Of a stretch of 64,000 nucleotides of DNA, positions 29,791 to 40,288 are shown piece by piece; position 1 is the stretch's first letter, and the number at the start of each line of letters is the position of its first letter. The notes under the pieces were generated by a model. It did not search any database. It saw nothing but the letters and a program-made list of their open reading frames with translations, and had not been told where the DNA came from. Position numbers and translations under genes: made by a program. This DNA comes from Picochlorum sp. 'celeri' (Eukaryota > Chlorophyta > Trebouxiophyceae), in the NCBI GenBank assembly GCA_010909725.1, contig JAACMV010000024.1, positions 806,001 through 870,000 on the forward strand, written 5' to 3'.

Positions 29791-30912
29791 ATGGGTCAGG
29801 GGTTTTCAAAGGGAAATAATGTCATAATACGCACCGAAAAGCAACTCTATGCGACAGGAGATGTCTTACAGGGTGCTGTTGCGTTGAATGTGATTGAACC
29901 CATGGATGTGGACCAAATTGGAGTCACATTCAAAGGCAAAGAATTAGCTTGGGTTCAAAGGACGCAGAGCAATGGAACAACAACAACGACCTATACAGAG
30001 AGAAAGCGATATACATTCTATACTGTCGACATACCTCTTGTATCTGACACAAGGACTCTGGAGCCAGGCCAGCATCAGTTCAATTTCTCAGTACAGATAC
30101 CAGACTCTGTGCCTCCGACATTTCGAGAGGGTGGATCATCAGGTGGCGCGGTGTATTATATGCTCAAGGCAACGGTTAAACGAAGAGGAAGATTTGCGAG
30201 CAATATGACCTCCAAGGCACCTGTGCTTGTCTATGATGGAGGGAGGTTGCTCAATCCTCAACCAGAGGAGGACGAAGTGCACCAAGAAATCATGAACTGC
30301 TGCTTTTTTAAATCTGGTGACGCTGTATTAAAGGTTGGCGTGGATTCGAATACCATTCGAGGGGGTGATTGTTTAGATATACGCCTCAAAAGCTCCAGCA
30401 ACAGCACAGCATCCTTCAAACGGATGAAAATACGCTTGAGAGGAATCCTTGCCATATCCACTCGTGGAGATCCAGTGAAGAAATCTGCAAGGACCAGAAA
30501 ATGGACTGTTGCCAAAGAAGAGAAGGACTTTCAGCTGGACTTGGGACAAGCCAAGGAACGCACTGTGCAGCTGCCTATACCAGCAGCACCAGCAGTGAAT
30601 TTGGTACCGACATATAGGGGGCACCTGCTGAATGCGTATTACCTGCTCGAGGTCGAGGTATTGACAGCTCGATGTATTAAGAACCTCAAAGTCATCCTCC
30701 CCATCGTATGCGTACCAGCACCGATTCACGCTGGAACACCAACAAGACCTCCCATCCAGGTTGAGCCAGTGCCCTCTGTAGAACCAGTCGTCCTGCCACC
30801 TGATGATGCACCGGTTGTGGAGGAATGGAAACCGACCCACGTGTATACACCAAAAGAAGTTGCCGCTATGAACAATGCCAACACATCTGGTCCAGTCTGG
30901 AGAAGGCGATGA
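29791..30912 (+). CDS. Arrestin-domain protein (alpha-arrestin-like)
   Basis: A 373-residue single exon. The N-terminal arrestin domain shows VIIRTEKQLYATGDVLQGAV, the Y-x-x-G-D-x-x-x-G strand, then GVTFKGKEL and LEPGQHQFNFSVQIPDSVPP. The C-terminal domain starts near residue 190 with VLKVGVDSNTIRGGDCLDIR and includes YRGHLLNAYYLLEVEV. MGQGFSKG at the N-terminus fits an N-myristoylation signal (Gly2, Ser6), so the protein may be membrane-anchored. A Pro-rich tail follows, but the PPxY motifs that recruit NEDD4-type ligases in animal and fungal alpha-arrestins are absent. Role in cargo sorting or endocytosis is inferred from the family. Confidence 0.82.
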   Translation: MGQGFSKGNNVIIRTEKQLYATGDVLQGAVALNVIEPMDVDQIGVTFKGKELAWVQRTQSNGTTTTTYTERKRYTFYTVDIPLVSDTRTLEPGQHQFNFSVQIPDSVPPTFREGGSSGGAVYYMLKATVKRRGRFASNMTSKAPVLVYDGGRLLNPQPEEDEVHQEIMNCCFFKSGDAVLKVGVDSNTIRGGDCLDIRLKSSSNSTASFKRMKIRLRGILAISTRGDPVKKSARTRKWTVAKEEKDFQLDLGQAKERTVQLPIPAAPAVNLVPTYRGHLLNAYYLLEVEVLTARCIKNLKVILPIVCVPAPIHAGTPTRPPIQVEPVPSVEPVVLPPDDAPVVEEWKPTHVYTPKEVAAMNNANTSGPVWRRR

Positions 30913-31066
30913 TGATTCTAATGCCAACAGCATTTGGGAGACAACTCTCCCAAATATGGGAGACTGACCAATGGTCAGTCAAATGGCATGGCTTGTTACC
31001 GAATAGATTCACCTGCCGCTGTAGTATGTTTCAAATAATAAATATTGTAAATGTTGTCTTTATAAA

Positions 31067-31475
31067 ATGGAGGAGAAATCAGAACCAACAACGGTGGTAC
31101 CTCCGGGGAAAGTGAAACTCATTAGTGGGGACGATTTTGTTTTTATAGTCGACGAGGATGCTGCTCGTGTTAGTACAACAATTCGAGGAATGTTGGATTC
31201 AGAAGGTATGTATGTACCGAGGGAATAGAATAGTACCATGACGGCGTCCTCATACGCACACGAGTTCGGTGGTGAGTGCAGGTGATTTTCAGGAAACCAA
31301 ATCTAGAGTGGTCCATCTCAGGGATATTTCAGCACGAGCCTTGGAAAAGTGCTGCGACTACTTTTACTACAAGTTGAGGTATTCGAATGTACCATCGAAA
31401 AGTATTCCACAGTTTGAGGTGCCTCCAGAGCTGGCATTGGAATTACTCATGGCATCCAACTATTTGGATATGTGA
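31067..31475 (+). CDS. ELOC: Elongin C
   Basis: Two exons (31067-31205 and 31282-31475) give 110 residues (human 112). The match runs the full length: VKLISGDDFVFIVDEDAA, TTIRGMLDSEG, VVHLRDISARALEKCCDYF, YKLRYSNV, then PPELALELLMASNYLDM at the C-terminus. It is a BTB/POZ-fold Skp1-like adaptor that pairs with elongin B and BC-box proteins in cullin E3 ligases and in elongin A transcription complexes. Donor GTATGT, acceptor GCAG. The start codon lies in TATAAAATGG. It ends 66 bp from the convergent BCD1 gene. Confidence 0.95.
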
Positions 31476-31541
31476 GTAGCATCTCGTCTACTTCTCTTCT
31501 GGAATCCATGCACGGATTGTGTTTCTTGCTTTTTTTTTATG

Positions 31542-32361
31542 TTACTTGTCGGGTATATTCTTCGTAATACATAGTAAAACAGGGTACTCTATGATGACTT
31601 TTCCCTTCAAAAATGCACCCAGCGTGGATGACATGTCAACAGGAAGGAGTGCTGCCTCATTCGCTGGCAACCCCTCCTGGCGCATGTAGACCTCACATGG
31701 AGGCGTTTCTCCTTGAAAAAGATGTTGTAGATGTTCATTGAGGATTGTTTGAAGGATAGTCTGTTCATGCACACGGCTATTATGCCTCACTAATGGTGTC
31801 CCCTTGCTGTTGTTGGGGTGAGACACCTGTTTGAAATCTCCACTCGATTCTCCAACTCAGCGTTTGAGATCGACCATCATACCGTGTCGTATTATCTTTC
31901 CTCTTCTTCATACCTGGCGCGACAAGTCGCAGATGTACTCCCCGACACGTGGCTTGGTAGACGAGGGATTTCAAATATGCTGGCAACTGTCTCCTCGGTA
32001 CAGGTGGCTGAGACCTCTTGGCAACGTCGTCAATGCGCTCCACCTCTTCCAACAATTTATAATCAGATATCAAAGTTTTGTGCGAGAGATCCTCTCGCTT
32101 GACAAACGACGTCCTGTCCCTCTTCCCTGTACATGAATACTGCTTCTTGTGCTCTGCAACAGATGCCATCATCTTCCTGAGTCTACATGACATCATCTCG
32201 CACAACTCTAGATAAAAACACACACATACCTTGTACACATTCAAGGCTACACTGTTTTCCTCTCACACCCCTGGGCACGTGTATTTTGGCACCTTTTCCT
32301 TACACACCTGACAGAGAGCACCAGTCCCTGTGGCAGTCTCCTTTTCAGCATGTTCTTTCAT
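31542..32361 (-). CDS. BCD1: Box C/D snoRNA assembly protein BCD1/ZNHIT6, zinc finger frame disturbed
   Basis: Exons 32230-32361, 31827-32153 and 31542-31789. After the start (MKEHAEKETATGTGALCQVC) a zf-HIT finger begins, and the second exon gives EHKKQYSCTGKRDRTSFV, then LISDYKLLEEVERIDD and PGMKKRKDNTTRYD. The third ends KGKVIIEYPVLLCI, as in human ZNHIT6 (VIIEYPTL). BCD1 controls early box C/D snoRNP assembly. Within the first exon the frame breaks: after CPG it reads into a stop, while CSLECVQ, needed next, lies two bases out of frame. Skipping either two single G residues or a 17-nt GT...AG segment restores frame; the first gives a perfect finger (C-E-R-K-T between), the second a shortened one. 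The 37-nt second intron is also short. It is either a real gene with a sequence error or odd splicing, or a recent pseudogene. Confidence 0.72.
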
Positions 32362-32443
32362 GGGAAACCAAACATGGGACCTGGGTACCTTGAAGAGAAA
32401 GATAATAGGCACTACTCGTGCTCCTTGTAACGAGTCGCGGGAA

Positions 32444-32596
32444 CTACCACCCCGAATCAATCTCGTGTATCCCCAGTATCCAGGTTCCAAGGACCAAACA
32501 CCCCGTGACTGCCCACGCTATACCAGCAACGGACTTGTAATGCTGCAAAAGCGACTTTTGAGTCGGTTTCCAAGGATCGTATGACGGAATATTCAT
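32444..32596 (-). CDS. Possible 50-residue membrane microprotein
   Basis: From the ATG opening MNIPSYDPWKPTQKSLLQHY the frame encodes one clear hydrophobic helix (VAGIAWAVTGCLVLGTWILG) and a short tail. The layout, a polar amphipathic start plus one helix, is that of small subunits of mitochondrial or ER membrane complexes, but no family is recognised. It lies on the same strand 82 bp upstream of the BCD1 start, so it could share a transcript. The frame is open further upstream with an extra Met. Low confidence, because short frames with a hydrophobic stretch also occur by chance. Confidence 0.33.
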   Translation of the reverse strand: MNIPSYDPWKPTQKSLLQHYKSVAGIAWAVTGCLVLGTWILGIHEIDSGW

Positions 32597-32756
32597 GTAC
32601 TGAATGAAAATTAAGAAAACCAGGGGCTCTTGTTTTCCGAAAATGCAAAGGAAGACAATCAAGCAGACGTATTTTTATTATTTGTTACAACAGCATACAT
32701 TGATCCTTCATATACGTGAATATAATAATAATATTTCCCCTCAAATTGCACTACTA

Positions 32757-34490
32757 CTACATGTATTTGCGTTCAGCGTCGTCGTCTGAATCTAATGACA
32801 ACGACGAGATCGATGACGGTATGCTTGGGTTTCTCGACAAGGCTGCCAGGTCATTTCCAATGGATCTCGCAAAGGATCTCACTCTCTTACCAAAGCCCGT
32901 CTCACCAGCCATTGCAACTAAATCCTTATTCGTAGGTACATGCCGAATCCTGCCGCTGTTTGTAAAGCCTGTATTGCCAAAGATAAAGTCAAAGACATTT
33001 AGATACTTGCCAGCAAACACATCCCGGCGCTTTCCATTGTGATCACTGTAGCAGTGGCAAATCGCTGCCGTGGCGATTGAGAATAATAAAACATCTATGC
33101 GAGGAAGATTTTTGCTCTTTGGTACATAGCCCCACTCCACGAGACTCATGGAGAATGATTCCAATGCCCTGGCCAGTGCATACACAGCAAGTTCCATCCT
33201 TCTGCTCTTCTTCTCAGCCAATAATGCCACCCCAGCTACCCAACATGACGATGCAATAATAGTTCCTGTGCTTTTTCCAGTCGTCTGAAAGCCTACGCAG
33301 ACGCCTCTCCATGCAAGCGTGCAATATAGACTGAGGAATAAGCTGCTGCGCAGACATCCTTTCACAATCTTGGGCCAAATCCTGGCTGCATTTCCTTTCT
33401 GAAGCAATTTCTGTCTATGAATCAATAAAGCAGGTACAATATACACAGGAATATATACTGGGAGAGCACGGAGATAGGCTCTTGGAAAAAACGTGAGTGC
33501 ATGACCTGAGCAGCTCTGCCCAGGATGGACAATGTCACATGGCATCCTGCGTGTTCTTCTGCTACAAACATCTCGAATACCCTCCAGAACGAGGGGACTC
33601 TTGCCACCATGCGTATTTAAAAATTTAATATACGATCCTGGGAGCGTCGATGGGAGAATAACCCAGCTATACCCCAACTGCGCTGTTGCAAGGCACATCA
33701 ACACCACATCCCCATATGCAAACCTGGTTGGGGTGAGAAGCCAATAGATCCACGCCCTCCGTACTTTTGGCTTTTTGATTCCAGCAGCAGCATCATCACG
33801 CTTTCCACCATTCATACTCCTTTTCTGAGACACAACACAAGAACCCGCCTCCTGTCCTACCACAGGATGCTGCTCCTTCATAGAATCACTCCGCCGAGCC
33901 TCGATGGAATATGTTGTTGCAGGCGGTGGTGCCAATCTTCCAGAGTCATCCTCTTCCAATGGAATGTTACCACAACGAACCAGTAGCATAATACCTCTCA
34001 ATACCAAATAAATAGCAAGACTTGTGTGTCTATCATTCGTGCCATCCCGAAAAACACCAGTCAACATGAGCGAAGGGCCAGACAAGAATCCAGAGAGCAG
34101 GGCCCTCCACGCCCTTGTCCTCTCTCTTCCAAAAACATACGCTATTCCCTCGTCCAGCATGACAAAGCTGGCACTAAATGTTCCCAAGAAGAGTCCATGT
34201 GCCGCAGTATCCCTCAAAATCTTCTTGACAGTGGCTTGAAACCCAGACTCGCGACCGTTTCGTATCATCAACCCTCGTCGTTGCCTTCTTCTCACCGCAA
34301 CGCTCGACACCAGACGAAGCGCATACGAGGCGACGTGCAACCCCCCGCGAAGCCCCTGAATACATCATCATCTATTTTCAAAAGGAATTCTCGCATCAAT
34401 AATAATTCCAGGAGCGTACCATACCGACAGAAGCCCCACGAGTCGCTGCATGGGATACGCGCGTAAGCACCCTATGATACTCTCGCTCAT
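32757..34490 (-). CDS. TMEM135-like multi-pass membrane protein
   Basis: Two exons (34425-34490 and 32757-34355) give 554 residues. The first exon encodes MSESIIGCLRAYPMQRLVGL and splices to GLRGGLHVASYALRLVSS, which matches the Gly-rich N-terminus of TMEM135. Several helices follow (for example ATAQLGYSWVILPSTLPGSY). The hallmark Cys-rich segment is present (MPCDIVHPGQSCSGH, then YLRALPVYIPVYIVPALL), as in the TMEM135 C-rich region (C-x-x-x-H-P-x-x-x-S-C and Y-L-P-L-Y). The family has a distant Tim17-like fold and is linked to mitochondrial and peroxisomal dynamics and lipid handling in animals. The C-terminal 60 residues are basic then acidic and disordered. Confidence 0.78.
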
Positions 34491-34897
34491 TCTCCCCACC
34501 ACCCTCTTCAGTATCTACCATAGTTTCAAATACTGTTATTGCAGTTGTGTCACAATTAGATCACATCCCATGCGTTCAGAACGACAACCAGATCACCGTA
34601 ATAAAAACTTTAAAATAGACGCGCCAGTTTTTTTCAAAATACCGCATCGCTTGGTTCTTGGATGCATTCAACCAGTCGCCTTGGCATATGAATATAAAAT
34701 TTACTTTTACGTACTCTACCAAGATAGAGTATGGGATACTAGCAAAACCATCGTGACGACCTTGCAATCGGTCTCAACGACAATTCAACAACGGTCCGTA
34801 TCATTCTTCGACGCAGCGACGACATCAATCACTCGTCTTTTTTATCATTTGAATTATTTATATTGGATTGTTTTATGCAGTCGGTGTCAGATATAGC
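34491..34897. other. Divergent spacer between TMEM135-like and coiled-coil genes
   Basis: AT-rich, with a weak 6-bp inverted repeat near 34720. A TTATGCAG acceptor-like sequence about 20 bp before the coiled-coil gene start could mark a 5' UTR intron. No gene is seen. Confidence 0.4.
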
Positions 34898-37800
34898 ATG
34901 GAACGGATGAATTCACGGTTGGGAGGCCGGGAGGCCGGCAAGGACCAGGGGTGGAGTCCAAATGGTGTAGAGACTGGGTGGTCCGATAATGATCCAGTGA
35001 TGATGGCATGGTTGGAGACTCAGGAGAATGCATCTCCTCTGCGTCGCGGGGGAGAGGAGAATATGCACGTATTGGCAAATCAGGGGACACCAAAGGGTTC
35101 CTGGCGAGGTGCTTTGGCAGGCTCTGTGTCGACTCCTGGAAGTGCGGCGACGACTAGGAGTGGTTTGTCCTGCGTCGTGTATGATAGAGATAACGCCATT
35201 GAGGCGATTCAACTCCTGTTTGAAGGAGCATATGGTGATTCTGCCGATAGTGGGCTGAGTCACACTGAAGCGCGAGGGATTGTGAAGATGCTCAAGAAGT
35301 ACATCGAGTATGCCGACGTGCAGCGACAGGGGATGGTGGAGAGGGAGGCGACATTGAGCACTGAACTCTCTCAGAAACAGCAAGAGGTGGCCTCCATGAA
35401 GAGAGGGTATGAGGATGGGCGGGAGGAGAATAAGGCTTTGAAGAGGAATATCAAGCGGCTGATGGAGCAAGAAGAAGAGATGAAAGTCGAAATGAGAAAT
35501 TTAAGGAGTGCGTTGGAATTTTCCAAACAGAAGGAGGATGCTGCTCTGGAGGCGTGCAGGAAGGCTGGTGAGCAAGTGGAGGAGGTGAAGAGAACCGCTG
35601 CTATGAAGATTGATGGAGCTCACAAAAGACTCCAAGAGCTCGAGGTCCAGATGCATCTAGCAGGATGTCCATCGTCTCATAATGCAAAGGTCGAGGAGGA
35701 TGTTCATGATGATGCCATGTCGGATGAAACACTGCATGAAGCATCGAGAGTCGTGAATGAGCGCCGCCAAGCAAGCATGATGGCCTTTTCCCGCAGCGAA
35801 AAGGAACAAATTGTTGTGCCACCTGTACGTGAAACTGGTACAGATTATGATAAATTATACAGGTCCGAAATGGCAGTGCTGCAGCGTAAGATGGACAAGT
35901 CCAATACACTGTTGAATAAAACAACCATTGCTGCACAAAAGCTCCAAGAAAAGCTGTCCCAAGAACGAAGCAAGGTTGCTGCCTTGCAAGAGGAGAAGAG
36001 CCAGCTACAAGCACACTTGCTCAAGTTGCAGCAAAAGCCCCAGGGTATGGATCACAAAGAGGCTGGTCGTTTGATTCACAACCTTGCAGCTGCTCGCTCA
36101 AAGGTGGAGCGGCTGAATGAAGACCGACAAGTTCTTAGCCAGAAATTGGCCTCACTCCAGAGTGAGATGAGCCATACGTCTGAAGAACAGCGGCAGGCTC
36201 TTGTTAGAGCAGAGGACAGTGCCAAACAGGCAATGCTTCAGGAACAAGCAAAATGTGAGTCTTTGCAGGCTGAGGTGTCTAGCCTACTTGAGAAGCTTGG
36301 TGAGGCTAACAATGCACTTAATGATCTCCATACAACAAGGCAGTCATTGGAGGAATCCCAAAATCGGTGTGCTGAACTTGCTGGTGCACTGGAAGAAGAG
36401 CAACAGTCATCGTATGAGAGGGCCATGGAGGTGGACAGGCTTGCCAAGGCTGCGCAGGCGTGTGCCAATGAGCTCATGGAGATTAGAGAAAAGCTTCATG
36501 AGGAGAAACTCAGAGCTCAGCGCCTAGAAAACGAGAATGCAGGGCTGCAAGGACGATTGGATGCTTTCTCAGAAGCCTTGTCTGCACAAGAACATAGTTC
36601 AGAAGTGCTAGAATCCCTTGTAGAGGGTCGAGCGCTGGTTCAATCCCGCCTGAAGCAAGCCGAGTCAGAAAGAGGCGAGCTCAAGGAACAGAACGCTAGC
36701 CTGGAAAGCAAGATTGCCAGCATGGAGGGTTACATCCAAGAACTTGAGGAGATGTTGGATTCGTTGCATGAAGATTTGGCGAAATCTGAGGCGGCAAAAT
36801 CAAAGCTCGAAGCAGATTTGCAAAGCAATCATGTCGAACTACAGACATCGTGCAGAAGAAATGGTGAATTGGAGGGTCTCCTGGAGAGTTCCAAGAAGAG
36901 GTGTGAGGAGGCAGAGGAGGCAATTCAAGCTCTGAAGAAGCAAGTGGATGATAAAACCAATGCTCTCGATCAAGTTCATAATGATGTGCTCGCGTTAAAG
37001 AAAGAACTGTTCGATTCGGAGCAGAAACTCGTGATTGTTTCCAATGAGAAATGTGCATTAGCAAAAGAGAATGAAAATCTGCAAACTCATATGGATGAAT
37101 TGAGGCGGGCAATGACACGATTCGAGCAGACTGTGGAAGAAAGCAAAACTAAAAATCTGAATCTTGAAAGCAGTCTCAGAGCAGCAGAAGCACAGTGTGA
37201 TGCTTTGAGGAGCGCACATTCAGAAGCACAGAAGGATTCCTTGTGCATGGTCGACAGCATGTGTGAGATGACAAGCTTGGTTGATGCTGTCACTTCTTTG
37301 CAGGCAAGAGTGCACGATCTTCAATCTCAGTTGACAGTTTCTCAAAGTCAAGTTTCAAAGCTTGAAGATGAGAAGAAGGTTTTGGTGAAGGAAGTTGAAG
37401 TGTGCGAAAGCCACCTAGCAAAGTCCCAAGAGACCATGGCAGACCTGCGCAGTATAAGTGAAGAAGATAAAGCCAAATACATGCAATCAGTGCGGCAACT
37501 CGATGCACTATCATTGCAACTAGAGACTACAAATAAAGAGCTGGAGCATGTGGCTGCAGAGAATTGCGAAAAGCAATCTCAAATTGTCGAACTGCTGGCA
37601 GTTGATGCATCAAATACTGAGGAGATTAAAGGTCTGAAGAAGCGTATCAAAGAGCTTAAAAAGTCTTTATCGGCATCTAAGGATCAAATACAGTCTCTGG
37701 AATCCGAAGTGGATGCAAAGACAAGCACTTGCAATGAGCTTTTGGAGGTAAAGGCAGAGTTAGAGGCATCTCTAAAAACCACAAAAGATTCTCTTGAAAG

Positions 37801-40264
37801 TTCAGAGAGTAAACTTGCTGCGGCAGTGAATCGAATTGAGAAATTAGAGGTATGTGATGTGTTGAGTAAGTAGGAACTTAATGAATGAGGACTCATGCAG
37901 CAAATTTAATTGCAGGAAGCAACAAAACATATCAATGCTCTGGCAACAGAGTTTGAAAAGCTGAGGAAAAAACACGCAAACCTGCTCAAAGAGCAAGCTC
38001 AGGACAGAGATATGTATGATAAACTGTCCTCCAAATATGACGAAGCTGTACAGAGGATCGAGAAGGACTCTGTTACTCTTGAGGGCAAAGATGCTCATAT
38101 TCAGGAACTGCTGGCAAATATTGACAAAAGTCACCGTGATATCGAAAATCTGAAAACACTTGCTGATGAATTACAAGATGAAGTCTCTCGTTTGTCTGTT
38201 TTAGAGCCACAAATTGAATTATTGAAGGAGCACATTGCAGAGGGTGGTTCGTGGTGCGAAGCCGCAGCATCAACTTTGACTGCAAGGGCCAATGAGCTTC
38301 AGTCTGCACTTTCCGAGGCTGGGGAAGCTAGAAGGAATGCAATGTCGCTTTCAGAGCAACTCTCTGCAGCTCAGGAGAGAGCTGCAGTCGCAGAAGCATC
38401 ACTGAAAAAATTCGAAGAAACCTTCACGCACTCAGAAATGGAGAAAGATGCTGCCTTGCAGGCGCTTGATACCATGAAACACGAAATTTTCGTCCTTTCT
38501 TCCCAGCATAAGGAAATGATGGATGTCGCAGAAGCTGTGAAGGAATCTGAGCAAGAGACTGCGACCAAATACGCAGAAGCTTGTTCGCAGATTTCAAACC
38601 TGCAGGCATCAATGGAGACTATGCGGGATGAAATTCAAGCACATCGGTTGAAGAACACTGAAATGGTTATCAAAGTCGAGCATCTCGAGCATGCAAAAGA
38701 CCTTCAAGATGAGGAAATCGTAGCACTTAAAACATCTGCAGATACGCTCACGAAAACATTGGAAGCTAAGGAATCAGAGCTCCGAGAATATGAAAAGGAG
38801 CTCCACAAGATGCAAAACATTTGCAGCCAACTAGAAACTTCCTTGCAGGAAACTTCGCTTAATTTGATTGATAGAGAATCTGAAGTCGAATCGTTGAAAG
38901 TGGAATTGAACGACAACAAAGCAGCCCTTGCCACGGAAAAGAAGGCATCAGAAATTCTCAAAGATCAATGTGGCAGCCTAGAAAAGGAAATCAGTTTCCT
39001 ACAGAGCTCGCTTCTAAACGACTCTGTCACATCAGGGCAGCTAGAAGAGGTCGTCAAGTACGTCGGTGAAGAGAGATCGCAGCTGCGCGCTGACATGGCT
39101 GCTCTGAATAAACTTGTTGATGGCCTGAGGGATGAACTGAACATCTCCCGGGCAGATGTCCGGAGTTCACAGTCGGCTCGAGATGAGGCAGAGAAGAAGA
39201 TTACGAATGTACTTGAAGAAAATAAAAAGCTGATGGATAGAATATCTTGTCTAGAGAAGGATCTTGCAGTTTTGGAGGTGGTCAAAGACCAGCTCGAGAG
39301 GGAGATTGTTGTTGAGAGAGACGACGCAACCAGATCAAAATTATACTGCAAGGAGGCAGAGCGCGAAGTGGCCAAACTAAAAGTTGACTACGAAATCTTC
39401 AATCAAGCAATCGAAGGGCGTCTTTCGGCTTTTGAGCCTATTTTGGAAGGAATTGAGAAATCTCTGAGTGAGTACACTGTTGTTGAGAATGCTGAGCAAC
39501 AACCTCTTATTGATGTTCCAGGCATTGCTGACCAAGGTGATAGGGTACTGAAATCCTTGCAAAGAATTGATCGATGTGTGTCGAGCGTGATTGGAAGTCT
39601 CGATGACCATATCAAGCAGGAGGCTAGTCACCAAGAAGCAGTCAAATCATGGGCAGCACAGCAAAGAGCTTTCAAACTTGTAACCAGGCTTGCACTTGCT
39701 CTTGCTGCAGATCACATATCAGGAACAGATGAGGCAACTTTGCTGTACAATAAGTTAAAAGTAGATGTGAGATTTGAGTCAGTGTTGCAGCCATCTGGAT
39801 TGGCTAGTGTTTGGGAATCTCTCACAAGATTAGTGGAGTCTCAATCAGGATTGAAAACGGCCAAGAAAATTGACGACTTGATGTCAGAGTTGGACAAAGC
39901 CACAAAATCGCACGAGAAATTCAAGAAATCATTCTCTGAAGAGCAGAAATTATCTTCACGGTTAGAATCTGCTCTGAAAGATGCCTGCAAAACTGTGTCT
40001 TCTATATCTAAATCAATTGGAGAAGCCTCAGGGGATACCATGAGAGAGACACCATTCATTGATGGTAGTAGCCCGATTGAAGAGCTCAATGTGTCGATTG
40101 ATCTATTGAAAACCTCTGTCAATATCATGATTCGCCGCTATAGGTCAATGGCAAGAAGCGTTCGATCGGTGAAATCTATAAAGGACGATGGAGCCCCATC
40201 ACCAAAGGCCAAACGTAATCTTTCCAACACTAGTGGTGAGAGAATTCCAGCAGTAAAGATTTAA
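34898..40264 (+). CDS. Giant coiled-coil protein (1766 residues)
   Basis: Two exons (34898-37849 and 37916-40264). After a polar head of about 130 residues, nearly the whole protein is heptad-repeat coiled coil: long runs of Glu, Lys, Gln, Leu and Ala without Pro or aromatic clusters. There are few breaks until about residue 1560. The last 200 residues are less regular and end in a basic Ser/Arg tail (SMARSVRSVKSIKDDG). No motor, SMC hinge, GRIP or other domain is recognised, so golgin, centrosomal/basal-body scaffold, nuclear-matrix and kinetochore roles are all open. Donor GTATGT, acceptor TGCAG, phase 0. A TGTAAT motif lies just past the stop (40279-40284). It ends 24 bp from the convergent LRR gene. 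Confidence 0.85.
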
Positions 40265-40288
40265 ACACATATATTGCATGTAATGTAG

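Noticed and set aside
34450..34896. 148-codon plus-strand frame before the coiled-coil gene.
   Set aside because: It overlaps the first exon of TMEM135 on the other strand and has no domain; composition is that of AT-rich spacer.
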